Shown: positions 24,533 to 33,497 of the stretch, one piece after another
Position numbering within the stretch: the first letter of the stretch is position 1
How the letters are laid out: every line of letters starts with the position of its first letter
DNA from: Saprospiraceae bacterium
Lineage (GTDB): Bacteria; Bacteroidota; Bacteroidia; Chitinophagales; Saprospiraceae
Reading direction: 5' to 3'
NCBI GenBank assembly: GCA_020852155.1
Contig: JADZBJ010000287.1
Location: 1-36,944, forward strand
Length of the DNA stretch: 36,944 nucleotides
The notes under the pieces: model-generated
Seen by the model: the letters and a program-made list of their open reading frames with translations, nothing else
Database searches by the model: none
What the model was told of the DNA's origin: nothing
Translations under genes and position numbers: made by a program

Positions 24533-25465
24533 ATGAGCATCACACTTTCCGACATCATTTCTGCGCATGAGCGCATTCGGCCTTATATCCACCGGACGCC
24601 TGTGTTGCGTTGCAGCAGCATTGACCGCATGGCGCAAGGCGAACTGTTTTTCAAATGCGAAAATTTTCAGAAAATCGGCGCTTTCAAAATCAGGGGCGGC
24701 ATGAATGCAGCCCTGAGCCTGGCGCCTGATGAACTGGCCAAAGGGCTGGCTACTCACTCGTCGGGCAATCACGCGCAGGCCATAGCGCTGGCGGCGCAAC
24801 AGTTGGGCGTACGCGCATGGATCGTAATGCCTGAAACATCGCCGACGGTTAAGGTAAACGCCGTCCGTGGTTACGGTGCGGAAGTGATCTTTTGCGCGCC
24901 CAACCAACAGGCGCGCGAAACCGCCATCCAACAAGTGATCGCCGAAACAGGTGCGACATTTATTCATCCTTTTGATAATGCGCGCGTCATCACAGGGCAA
25001 GCCACTTGCGCCAAAGAACTTATTGAGGATGTCGCTGGTCTGGAGGCCATCATTGCCCCGGTTGGCGGCGGTGGTTTGCTGTCGGGCACGGGTTTGAGTG
25101 CCCATTATCTTTTGCCCGGCGTGCCCGTGTATGCTGGCGAACCCGAAGGCGCCGCCGACGCTGTATTGAGCATTAAAAGTGGTAAAGTTGAAAAAGCGCC
25201 CTATGTCAAAACCATCGCCGACGGTCTGATGACCACCTTGAGCGATCAAACGCTGGGTTATATTTCAAAGCACGTTCGGGAAATATACACCGTTTCGGAA
25301 GATGAAATAAAATCTGCCCTTCGGCTTTTACTGGAGCGCATGAAAATTGTGGTCGAACCCAGCAGCGCCGTTGCGCTGGCCGCTGTACTCAAGCATCCTG
25401 AAATATTTGCCGGCAAAAAAACAGGCATTATCCTCAGTGGCGGCAATGTTGATTTGTTGGGTTAG
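24533..25465 (+). CDS. PLP-dependent threonine dehydratase / serine racemase family enzyme
   Basis: A 310-residue fold-type II PLP enzyme. The PLP lysine is Lys52 in GAFKIRGGMNA. The substrate loop SSGNHAQA (76-83), the phosphate-binding glycine loop VGGGGLLSG (about 182-190) and the C-terminal IILSGGNVD (about 300-308) are intact. Start ATG 24533 is chosen over an in-frame TTG nine codons earlier. It lacks the C-terminal ACT regulatory domain of biosynthetic IlvA (about 500 residues), so it is more likely a catabolic threonine/serine dehydratase, a serine racemase or a beta-hydroxyaspartate dehydratase; sequence alone does not separate these. It converges with paaC across foldback locus 2. 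Confidence 0.9.
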   Translation: MSITLSDIISAHERIRPYIHRTPVLRCSSIDRMAQGELFFKCENFQKIGAFKIRGGMNAALSLAPDELAKGLATHSSGNHAQAIALAAQQLGVRAWIVMPETSPTVKVNAVRGYGAEVIFCAPNQQARETAIQQVIAETGATFIHPFDNARVITGQATCAKELIEDVAGLEAIIAPVGGGGLLSGTGLSAHYLLPGVPVYAGEPEGAADAVLSIKSGKVEKAPYVKTIADGLMTTLSDQTLGYISKHVREIYTVSEDEIKSALRLLLERMKIVVEPSSAVALAAVLKHPEIFAGKKTGIILSGGNVDLLG

Positions 25466-25468
25466 GAT

Positions 25469-25843
25469 GGCGCTGACGCGCCATTTGATATGGTTAGAAA
25501 TTGTTAGAATGCTCGCTGACGCTCGCGTTTGATATAGTTTGAATTGCGCTTACGCGCCGTGTGAAATGGTTAGAAATTGTTAGAATGCTCGCTGACGCTC
25601 GCGTTTGAAGTTGTTAGAAGTTGTTACTGAATATGTTCTCTGTGTACTCTGCGTTGTACTCTGTGTACTCTGTGTTAGAAAAAAGGGAGTGTTCGGCAGT
25701 GTTCAGATTTCCAAGTTGGTATTTCTACTGAATCGGCGCGCCAGCGCCTTCTAACCACTTCAAACGCGAGCGCCAGCGAGCATTCAAACAATATCTAACC
25801 ACATCAAACAATATCGAACAATTTCAAACGGCGCGTCAGCGCC
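25469..25843. repeat. Two-module foldback repeat, locus 2
   Basis: This is the same A and B modules as at 3755-4239, filling the gap between convergent genes. The left arm holds A (25469), B (25510), A (25546, shortened to GCGC/GCGC) and B (25585). The right arm holds A' (25735), B' (25760) and A' (25830). The left arm begins 4 bp after the dehydratase stop, and the right arm ends 4 bp before the paaC stop. The centre (about 25636-25677) contains TCTGTGTACTCTG repeats. Loops differ between copies while GGCGC/GCGCC stems are kept, so the modules probably form hairpins and may terminate both genes. Confidence 0.85.
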
Positions 25844-25846
25844 TTC

Positions 25847-26608
25847 TCACCACTCATTCCCGGGGTAAGTTCTTTGTAAATGCTGCATTTCAGCCAGGAT
25901 AAAGCCCAGATGCTCGGTGTGCCGACCTTGTTTCCCGCCTTTTTGCATCCAGTCATTGTCGGGTTTTTGGAGCGTAGCCTCCTGAAGAATACTGTCTACT
26001 TTAGTTTGCCAAAATGCTTTGATCTGTTGCAGATCGGGCGCGACACCTTGAGTCAGCAAATCATTGTCCAACTCATCGGCGGTGCAAAGTTCACCCGCAT
26101 ACATCCAGAGCGAATCGAGGGCTGTTTGCATTTTTTGGTGGCTGACTGCTGTGCCGTCGCCGAGGCGTACGACCCATTCGGATGAAAAACGCAGGTGGTA
26201 AGTCGCTTCCTTGAGCGCTTTTTCAGCAATGGCGGCCAGTTGCGGCACATTGCTTTTGGCTAACCCATTCAGGAAGGCAAAATTCCAGGCGTCGAAAAAA
26301 AACTGTCGCATGATGGTATGCGCCCAGTCGGTATTGGGTTGTTCGACGAGCAGGAAATTCTGGAATTCATGCGCATCGCGGAAGTAAGCGATATCATCTT
26401 CGGAGCGCCCCTTACCTTCCAGTTCGCCAGCGAACGTATAGTACATGCGCGCTTGCCCGAGCAAGTCCAGCGCAATATTGGTCATGGCGATATCCTGTTC
26501 CAAAACAGGGCCGTGCCCGCACCATTCACTGATGCGTTGAGCGAGGATCAAAACGTTGTCGCCAAGTCGGATGGCGTAGTTGATTACCGGGTGTTTATCT
26601 GATGTCAT
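25847..26608 (-). CDS. paaC: Phenylacetyl-CoA epoxidase subunit PaaC
   Basis: A 253-residue protein of the ferritin-like PaaC family, the structural partner of catalytic PaaA in the 1,2-epoxidase complex that starts aerobic phenylacetate degradation. The family run is clear: YAIRLGDNVLILAQRISEWCGHGPVLEQDIA (in parts, residues 10-40), NIALDLLGQARMYY (43-56), EDDIAYFRDAHEFQN (70-84), QPNTDWAHTI, then KEATYHLRFSSEWV (about 146-159) and a C-terminal GRHTEHLGFILAEMQ. Start ATG 26608 is chosen over an upstream TTG outside the conserved region. paaA, paaB, paaD and paaE are not adjacent, which is unusual because the genes normally form paaABCDE. It diverges from the metalloprotease gene, with a palindrome between them. 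Confidence 0.92.
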   Translation of the reverse strand: MTSDKHPVINYAIRLGDNVLILAQRISEWCGHGPVLEQDIAMTNIALDLLGQARMYYTFAGELEGKGRSEDDIAYFRDAHEFQNFLLVEQPNTDWAHTIMRQFFFDAWNFAFLNGLAKSNVPQLAAIAEKALKEATYHLRFSSEWVVRLGDGTAVSHQKMQTALDSLWMYAGELCTADELDNDLLTQGVAPDLQQIKAFWQTKVDSILQEATLQKPDNDWMQKGGKQGRHTEHLGFILAEMQHLQRTYPGNEW

Positions 26609-26674
26609 GACTGTTTGAAATTGCATTCCGGTGCTAAGGTCGGTCATCTTTTGACATTTTCCGTTTTCAAAAAT

Positions 26675-26696
26675 AATTGCATGAATCAATGCAATT
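26675..26696. promoter_or_regulatory. Perfect palindrome between paaC and the metalloprotease gene
   Basis: AATTGCAT and ATGCAATT are 8-bp perfect inverted arms around GAATCA, in the 141-bp divergent intergenic region. Size and place fit a dimeric repressor operator controlling paaC, the protease gene or both. No regulator is adjacent. Confidence 0.4.
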
Positions 26697-26749
26697 ACAT
26701 TCGCGGTCAATACTACATCTCTTTCCACCTTTTCAACCCAACCTTTACA

Positions 26750-29700
26750 ATGTTGAGACTAATTACCTTACTCTTCATGGTGGTGTTTTTTGCCGGATCG
26801 GCTGAAGCGCAGCGGGCATGGACCGATGTTCCTGAAGCGCAAACGCTTCCCTCCGGCGAACGTCGAATTGTGCCAAATGTTTACAGAGCGGTGCGATTTG
26901 ACATCCAACAGTTGCAATCCGTGCTGGCGGCAGCGCCGGTGCTGGATCTGCAAAACCAGAGCAGTCCTGAAAGTCTGCCAGTGCTGGATTTGCCCATGCC
27001 CAACGGTGTTTCCGGTCGTTTTCGCATTTACGAAACGCCTGTGATGCACCCTGATTTGCAGGCAAAATTTACGGGTATCCGCACGTACACCGGACAGGGC
27101 ATTGACGATCCGACCGCAAGATTGAAGTGCGACCTCACTCCCTGGGGTTTTCACGCCATGGTGATGTCGGCTACTTCCGGCACAATTTACATTGATCCGT
27201 ACGTACACGGCAATACCGAGTATTACAGTGCTTATTTTAAAAAGGATTATCCGGTTTCCAAGTCAAATCTGGAGTGGGAATGCGGTGTAGAAGACGCGAT
27301 TAAAATTGATTACGGTACTGAATTGCCAGAATTTCAGGGCGATGGCAAAATACGCCGCTACCGCCTGGCGCTGGCTTGCACCGGTGAATATGCTGCTTTT
27401 CACGGCGGAACAAAACCGCTGGTACTGGCAGCCATGAATACCACCATGAACCGCGTAAATGGTCTGTATGAAAATGACTTCTCCGTAACGATGCAGATCG
27501 TCCCCAACAATGATCTGATTATTTACCTGAATGCTGCAACTGACCCTTACACCAATAATGACGGCGCAACCATGTTGGGACAAAACCAGACGACTTGCAC
27601 CAACCTCATTGGCTCGGCTAACTACGACATTGGCCACGTGTTCAGCACTGGTGGTGGCGGTATTGCCGGACTTGGCGTTGTTTGTAATGCAGGAAATAAA
27701 GCACGCGGTGTCACCGGCGGCCCTGCTCCTGTGGGCGACCCGTTCGATATTGACTATGTAGCGCACGAAATGGGTCACCAATTCAGTGGCAACCATACGT
27801 TTAATAACTGTGGCAGTGCAAATGCTCAACCTTCAGCAGTTGAACCAGGCAGCGGCACGACCATCATGGCCTACGCAGGTATTTGCGGCGCTACGCAAAA
27901 CGTTCAGAGCAACAGCGACGACTATTTCCACGCATACAATGTTGCGGAAATGGGCAATTTCATTTACAACAGCACGGGCAATGTTTGTCCGGTAAAAATC
28001 ACTACGGGCAATAACACACCCCTCGTCAATGGCGGCCCCAATCGCACCATTCCGAAATCCACGCCTTTCGATCTGACAGCAACAGGCTCGGATATTGACG
28101 GCGATACGCTGACCTACACCTGGGAGCAAATGGATCAGGGCGGTACTTCCCCCCCGGCAACGACCAATGCTACGGGATGTAACTTCCGTTCGTTTAAAGG
28201 GACAACCTCGCCGACGCGTACCTTCCCGCGTATGCAGGACATCGTGACCAATGCCAATCCGAAATGGGAAAAATTGCCTTCCGTGGCGCGCACGATGAAT
28301 TTCCGCGTCATTGCCCGTGATAACGACTGGCAGAGTGGAAGTACTGAATTTGATAATGTGTTGATTACCGTAGACGGCGCCTCCGGTCCATTTCAGGTAA
28401 CAGAACCCAATACAAATGTCTTGTGGTATGTCGGCGACACCAAGACCGTCACCTGGAATGTAAATGGAACCAATGCAGGCAATGTTAACTGTGCCAATGT
28501 GAGCATTTTGCTCTCTACCGATGGCGGTTACAACTATCCTGTTGTATTGGCTGCTTCAGTGCCCAATAATGGTACTGCAAGTATTGTCGTACCGAATAAC
28601 GTGTCCAGTACTTGCCGTGTACGCGTACAGGCCGTTGGCAATATTTTCTTTGATATTTCAAATGCCAATTTCAGGATTGAAGTGCCACCAGTACCGACTT
28701 TCCTGCTGTCAACTTCTACCTCAAGCCTGACTGCCTGCGCTGGCGAAACGGCCAGTTTCTCCGCTACGCTCAATAGCGTCTTAGGCTTCACGACAGCGGC
28801 AGATGTTGCTGTCACTGGCGGCCCTGCGGGTGCAACCATCGCTGTAACGCCTAACCCGGTAACGCCTACCGGCACTGCCAACATCAGCATTTCAGACCTG
28901 ACGCCGGCAATGGCTGGCAATTACACCCTGACGCTCACCGTTACGGCTGGTACAGAGGTAAAAACAGCCACTATAGCCCTGGAAGTTCTGCCTGGCCAAC
29001 CAGCAACGCCATCCCTGACCTCGCCTGCAGACGGCGCCAGTGGACTGGGCGCTAACGTGACCCTTAACTGGGATGCAGCTACTTTTGTGGATAATTATAC
29101 TGTTCAGGTAGCTACTTCGCCATCTTTTAGTGCAGGGGCAATTGTCTGGACAAATTCACCAGTCACTAACTCGGCGACAACAGTCAACCTGACGCCCGGA
29201 CAAGTATATTACTGGCGTGTAGCAGCCCAAAACGATTGCGGAACTACTGATTATTCTGCGGTTCGGGCATTTCAGGTCAATACGGCCAATTGCGGTTGGG
29301 CTTATGATTACAGCGGCCCCGCAGTTGTCATTGATGCCAATTCTGTCAATACCGTTACTTCAACCATCAACGTTTCGGACAATTTCGAAATTTCCGATTT
29401 GAATATTTTTCTTCAAGTAACGCACACCTGGGTGGGCGACCTGAAGGCACAACTCACTACGCCTGCTGGTACCGTAATTGACCTGTTTGATCAACCTGGC
29501 GTACCGCTTGATAACTTTGGTTGCGGTGGCGATAACGTTGACCTTGTATTTGACGATCAAGCCACCAACACTGCGGCACAATTGGAAGCGCTGTGTAATG
29601 GCACCGCTCCGGCACTGGGAGGAACCTATCAACCTGTCGGATTTCTGGCCGCAGCAGACGGTCAGTCTGTTTCCGGCACCTGGACATTAACAGTATCAGA

Positions 29701-32122
29701 CAATTTTGCCGAAGATGGTGGTGAAATTACTTCATGGGGTATTGAAGCGTGCAGCGATGGCACATTGGCGGCTGGCGAAATGAATGCTGTGGTTGACCTG
29801 TCATTGCCAGCCGGAACAACGGCGACCATCGGGATGGCCAACCTGGATATGAACCTTTCAGGCACGGCAGCACAAGGCGTTTACACGGTCATTACGGTGC
29901 CTTTGTATGGTCAGTTGCTGTTAAACGGCACGCCACTTTCCGTAGGCAGTACGTTCACACAGGCCGATGTGAATGCCGGAAATCTGGTATATCAACATGA
30001 TGGCGGCCCGCAAACCTTCGACTGGTTTTATTTCGACGCCCTGGATCAGGAAGATTTCGGTTGGGTGCACTATACACCGTTGCACTTTAACATTACACAA
30101 AATAACCTGACCGCTTCAGCCAGTCAGACACAGGCTATTTCCTGCTTCAACGGCACGAACGGACAAATTACCGTAATGGCTTCCGGCCTGAATGGCGATT
30201 ATACCTACAGCATCAACGGCGGTACTCCTCAGGTATCCAATGTGTTCAGCAATCTCGGTCCCGGCGTTTACACGGTTACCGTAATTGGCCAGTTCGGATT
30301 TACTGCAACCTCCAATACGATTACACTTGACAATCCGGCAGCCATCGTAGCGAGTTCTTCAGTTACTGACGACGATGTAACAGTTACTGCAACGGGTGGC
30401 GCTGGCTCACTGGAGTACAGCCTCAATGGCATGACCTTCCAAACCAGCAATACCTTCCTTGATTTGAGCAACGGCGTTTATACCATTACCGTCAAGGATG
30501 CCAATAACTGCACAGTAACCACGCAGGCTATTGTCGCTGTCAATACGCTGATTACTACCCTTCAGGTCGGTGCTGCCGTTACTTGCAATGGCGGCAGCAA
30601 CGGTACTGTCCTGGTGGAAGTTGGCGGTGGACAAAGTCCGTTTGAATTTAGCCTGAATGGCGGATCATATCAGAATTCAAATGTCTTTACCGGCCTGCCG
30701 GCAGGCACCTACACGGTTACGGTTCGCGATGCATTAGGATTTGAAGGCACGACCAACTCGGTTACGATCAACGAACCAACGGCCATCGAAACAAGCGGCT
30801 CAGCCAACCTGAATATTATTACTGTAACAGCTACCGGCGGTACAGGAACACTCAGCTACAGCCTGAATGGTAGCGCACCACAATCCACAGGCGTATTCAC
30901 AGCGCCCGCCAACGGCAACTACCTGGTGATCGTATCAGATGCCAATAGTTGTACTGCTGTTCAAGCGGTTAATGTGTCCGTACCGGCTCTGCAGGGCAGT
31001 GTCGTTGCGAGCAGCAACATCAGCTGTTATGGCGCCAACAACGGCAGTATTGAGGTACAGGCTACACAAGGTCTTCCGCCATACCAATACAGCCTGAACG
31101 GCGGTGCATTCCAGAGCAGCGGCTCATTCACCGGATTGGCGGCAGGCGCTTATACTGTCGAAATTCGCGATGCATTTGGCGGGCAAGTTTCTGTCAATCA
31201 GTCTGTTACAGAGCCTGCTCAAATCGGTATTCAGGTATCCGTGACCGGCAATGACGCTACTCTATCATTCAATAGCGGCGTTTCGCCTTACATATACACG
31301 CTGAATGGCGTACCAAGTGCACCAACCACTAACCTGCCCAACGGCAATTATCAGGTAGTGGCTACCGATGCTAACGGTTGCACGAACAGCACCAGCTTTA
31401 CAGTTAACTACACCCTTCCAACGGCAACATCACAAGTGAACGACCCGGACAAATGCGACGGTCTGGCGAATATTGTTGTTTTGGCCCAGGGTGGTACGCC
31501 GCCTTACGAGTATGCTATCAACGGTGGCGCATTCCAGAACGGAAATATCTTTGCTGACTTGCCACAGGGTAACTACACCGTCGTGGTGAAAGATGCACTG
31601 GGCGACCAGACAACTCCGTTTGCAGTGGCGCTGCAACCAAGCACCTCTCCAGTGATCAGTGCAGCAGCAGTCGGCGATAGCATCGTAGCTAGCGCAACCG
31701 GCGGTCAGGCGCCATACCAGTTCAGCATTGACGGTGTGGCATTCCAGTCTTCGCCTATTTTTGCTGACTTGCCCAATGGCACCTACACCGTGACGGTGCG
31801 TGATGCCAATGGCTGCCTGCATGAAGTTGGTGTTGTGGTATTTGTAAGCGGCACTGTTGAGCCTGCATCGGCCTGGGGATTATTGGTGTCGCCCAACCCA
31901 AGCGCCGGTCTGTTCCGTTTGTCATTTACCAATGCGCCAAACGTATTGCGTGCAACGCTGTTTGACCTGGCCGGACGCAAATTGGATCAAATTGATTTTG
32001 GTAAGGTTTCAGGCGATTTCAACACTGAAATTGACCTGCAACAACTGCCGCAAGGCATGTATTATCTGCAACTCAGCGACGGCCAGTCTGTTGGCGCGGT
32101 CCGGTTGAGTGTTGTTCGATAA
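26750..32122 (+). CDS. Large secreted reprolysin-like metalloprotease with P-domain, SprB repeats and T9SS sorting domain
   Basis: A 1790-residue protein. Start ATG 26750 gives the signal peptide MLRLITLLFMVVFFAGSAEAQ. After a propeptide-like region, residues ~200-430 form a metzincin-type domain with HEMGHQFSGNHTFN (339-352; zinc His339, His343, His349, catalytic Glu340). Then come Ig/PKD-like segments, a fibronectin III-like module (about 755-843), a proprotein-convertase P-domain (about 847-1003; ISDLNIFLQVTHTWVGDL) and a cadherin-like region. Eight SprB-type repeats follow (about 1125-1695; YSLNGG, LPAGTYTVTVRDA). The end is a type A T9SS sorting domain (VSPNPSAGLFRLSF, LFDLAGRKLD, LPQGMYYLQL). 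It is a probable extracellular protease with an adhesin-like stalk; its substrate is unknown. Confidence 0.9.
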   Translation: MLRLITLLFMVVFFAGSAEAQRAWTDVPEAQTLPSGERRIVPNVYRAVRFDIQQLQSVLAAAPVLDLQNQSSPESLPVLDLPMPNGVSGRFRIYETPVMHPDLQAKFTGIRTYTGQGIDDPTARLKCDLTPWGFHAMVMSATSGTIYIDPYVHGNTEYYSAYFKKDYPVSKSNLEWECGVEDAIKIDYGTELPEFQGDGKIRRYRLALACTGEYAAFHGGTKPLVLAAMNTTMNRVNGLYENDFSVTMQIVPNNDLIIYLNAATDPYTNNDGATMLGQNQTTCTNLIGSANYDIGHVFSTGGGGIAGLGVVCNAGNKARGVTGGPAPVGDPFDIDYVAHEMGHQFSGNHTFNNCGSANAQPSAVEPGSGTTIMAYAGICGATQNVQSNSDDYFHAYNVAEMGNFIYNSTGNVCPVKITTGNNTPLVNGGPNRTIPKSTPFDLTATGSDIDGDTLTYTWEQMDQGGTSPPATTNATGCNFRSFKGTTSPTRTFPRMQDIVTNANPKWEKLPSVARTMNFRVIARDNDWQSGSTEFDNVLITVDGASGPFQVTEPNTNVLWYVGDTKTVTWNVNGTNAGNVNCANVSILLSTDGGYNYPVVLAASVPNNGTASIVVPNNVSSTCRVRVQAVGNIFFDISNANFRIEVPPVPTFLLSTSTSSLTACAGETASFSATLNSVLGFTTAADVAVTGGPAGATIAVTPNPVTPTGTANISISDLTPAMAGNYTLTLTVTAGTEVKTATIALEVLPGQPATPSLTSPADGASGLGANVTLNWDAATFVDNYTVQVATSPSFSAGAIVWTNSPVTNSATTVNLTPGQVYYWRVAAQNDCGTTDYSAVRAFQVNTANCGWAYDYSGPAVVIDANSVNTVTSTINVSDNFEISDLNIFLQVTHTWVGDLKAQLTTPAGTVIDLFDQPGVPLDNFGCGGDNVDLVFDDQATNTAAQLEALCNGTAPALGGTYQPVGFLAAADGQSVSGTWTLTVSDNFAEDGGEITSWGIEACSDGTLAAGEMNAVVDLSLPAGTTATIGMANLDMNLSGTAAQGVYTVITVPLYGQLLLNGTPLSVGSTFTQADVNAGNLVYQHDGGPQTFDWFYFDALDQEDFGWVHYTPLHFNITQNNLTASASQTQAISCFNGTNGQITVMASGLNGDYTYSINGGTPQVSNVFSNLGPGVYTVTVIGQFGFTATSNTITLDNPAAIVASSSVTDDDVTVTATGGAGSLEYSLNGMTFQTSNTFLDLSNGVYTITVKDANNCTVTTQAIVAVNTLITTLQVGAAVTCNGGSNGTVLVEVGGGQSPFEFSLNGGSYQNSNVFTGLPAGTYTVTVRDALGFEGTTNSVTINEPTAIETSGSANLNIITVTATGGTGTLSYSLNGSAPQSTGVFTAPANGNYLVIVSDANSCTAVQAVNVSVPALQGSVVASSNISCYGANNGSIEVQATQGLPPYQYSLNGGAFQSSGSFTGLAAGAYTVEIRDAFGGQVSVNQSVTEPAQIGIQVSVTGNDATLSFNSGVSPYIYTLNGVPSAPTTNLPNGNYQVVATDANGCTNSTSFTVNYTLPTATSQVNDPDKCDGLANIVVLAQGGTPPYEYAINGGAFQNGNIFADLPQGNYTVVVKDALGDQTTPFAVALQPSTSPVISAAAVGDSIVASATGGQAPYQFSIDGVAFQSSPIFADLPNGTYTVTVRDANGCLHEVGVVVFVSGTVEPASAWGLLVSPNPSAGLFRLSFTNAPNVLRATLFDLAGRKLDQIDFGKVSGDFNTEIDLQQLPQGMYYLQLSDGQSVGAVRLSVVR

Positions 32123-32180
32123 GTATCATGTAATTCAAATGGGGCGAAGGGCAATAGCCGCCACCGCTCCTTCATACTAA

Positions 32181-32221
32181 AACATGAGTCATCCCGAATT
32201 TTGGGGTGGCTCATGTTTTTT
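32181..32221 (+). terminator. Intrinsic terminator of the metalloprotease gene
   Basis: AACATGAGTCATCCC pairs with GGGGTGGCTCATGTT over 15 positions including wobbles, followed by a T-run, about 60 bp after the stop codon. Confidence 0.85.
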
Positions 32222-32285
32222 ATATAGTAGCTATTAAAAAAAGGAAGACCCTCTCTTATTTTAGTGGCCTGCCTCGCGCGAACGC

Positions 32286-33020
32286 TTACTTCATCTCTTT
32301 ATCCGTCTTCACCTCCCCGCTTTCGTCCACCAGGGCCAGTACCACGCGGCGGTTCCATTTGCGGTTTTCGGGCAGGTCATCGCCGCCGTCGTCGGCATTG
32401 GGCGCTGCGGGATCGGCTTCACCAAATACCTTGATATACATACGGTCGGCCCGTATGCCTTTATTGATCAGAAAATTGCGCGCTGATCTGGCCCGATTGG
32501 TGGCCAATTGCACATTAGCCTGCGCCGAACCGACGCCGTCGGTATAGCCCAGCAGTTTGAGGCGCAGTTTGGTATTTTGCGACATGATATCGGCTACTTC
32601 TTTAAGCACCTCGCGCGATTCCTGATTGAGACTGTAACGACCGAAATCGAAGTAAATATTGCGCAGTGTGGATTCGCGCTGTTTGTCCTGCACGAAAATG
32701 ACGCCATTGCGGAAATAGGGGCACCCATGTCCGCAAAGCAGGCGTTGCTCTTCAATATCAATGACTGTGGCGAAAGGGAAGCCTTTTTCCTGAAGTTCAA
32801 ACTGGACTTTTTCGGCTTCATCGCGGGTTTTGTACGAACCGGCCAGGTAGCGGTACATGCCCATCTGGTCGCTGGTTTCGATGAAATGTTCCAGCCCTTT
32901 GTCATGGAAGTAGGAGGCTGGCATTTGCTCGCCAAAGGCGGCAATCTGAACCCTGAAATCCTGCGCTGACAAGGCCAGGCAGCAGCATAAAAAAATCGGA
33001 AAGAGGATGATGCGATGCAT
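32286..33020 (-). CDS. OmpA-family peptidoglycan-binding protein with SPOR-like N-terminal domain
   Basis: A 244-residue protein with signal peptide MHRIILFPIFLCCCLALSAQ. Residues ~22-90 (FRVQIAAFGEQM, then MYRYLAGSYKTRDEAEKVQFELQEKGF) match the SPOR fold that binds denuded glycan strands. A two-cysteine loop (LLCGHGCPYF) links to a C-terminal OmpA domain (about 115-230): IYFDFGRYSLN, LLGYTDGVGSAQANVQLATNRARSARNFLI and NRKWNRRVVLAL. OmpA domains bind diaminopimelate-containing peptidoglycan, so the protein probably sits in the periplasm bridging envelope and cell wall. No lipobox or beta-barrel is seen. It converges with the metalloprotease gene and diverges from the carboxypeptidase gene. 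Confidence 0.9.
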   Translation of the reverse strand: MHRIILFPIFLCCCLALSAQDFRVQIAAFGEQMPASYFHDKGLEHFIETSDQMGMYRYLAGSYKTRDEAEKVQFELQEKGFPFATVIDIEEQRLLCGHGCPYFRNGVIFVQDKQRESTLRNIYFDFGRYSLNQESREVLKEVADIMSQNTKLRLKLLGYTDGVGSAQANVQLATNRARSARNFLINKGIRADRMYIKVFGEADPAAPNADDGGDDLPENRKWNRRVVLALVDESGEVKTDKEMK

Positions 33021-33274
33021 GGTGTTGGATGAGTAAATCGGCAGGAAAACTGCCGAAAATAGTTGCTACTGGATGAAAAATAACGGTATGGTGCATGTAA
33101 ACAAATCATATCCGTTTGTTGAATAGAAATTCAGCATGACAAAGGTACATCATGCACTAAAAACCAACTTCATTTTGTCAACTTTGGCTTTTTGTAAACA
33201 AATCCTCGCGCTCCGAAAATTGACGGGCTATCTTCGGCGCTCATTTTTACAGTCAATCCTAAGTAATTTTGAAT

Positions 33275-33427
33275 GAGATTGTCTCATAAGTCATAAAATC
33301 GAGCAAATTAGTTTAACCGCTAATAACGCTAAATACGCTAAGTTTTTGATTTTCAATATTTTGCGTATTTAGCGTCATTAGCGGTTAATCATAAAAAGCA
33401 CAGAATCGCTACTGATGAGACAGCCTC
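33275..33427. mobile_element. MITE-like element with TGTCTCAT terminal inverted repeats
   Basis: The left end GAGATTGTCTCATAAGT (from 33275) and the reverse complement of the right end (GAGGCTGTCTCATCAGT, to 33427) match at most positions. GAGGCTGTCTC-type ends are familiar from insertion-sequence families. Inside is a 26-bp inverted repeat with one mismatch (33313-33338 and 33363-33388; TTAACCGCTAAT..). The 153-bp unit has no ORF and no clear target duplication. It abuts leader-repeat copy 2. Confidence 0.55.
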
Positions 33428-33483
33428 CTTGAAAATCAAGGAAATCAATCATGGAAATCTTCAAAATTATTTAAATCAGGGTA
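33427..33483 (+). repeat. Conserved leader repeat, copy 2 (upstream of the M14 peptidase gene)
   Basis: Matches 5306-5362 in reverse complement (45 of 49 core positions). It begins with the palindrome CTTGA-AAA-TCAAG and contains a possible seven-codon ORF at 33451-33474 (MEIFKII). It ends 14 bp before the start codon at 33498. Confidence 0.75.
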
Positions 33484-33497
33484 CATTTTTTCGCAAG

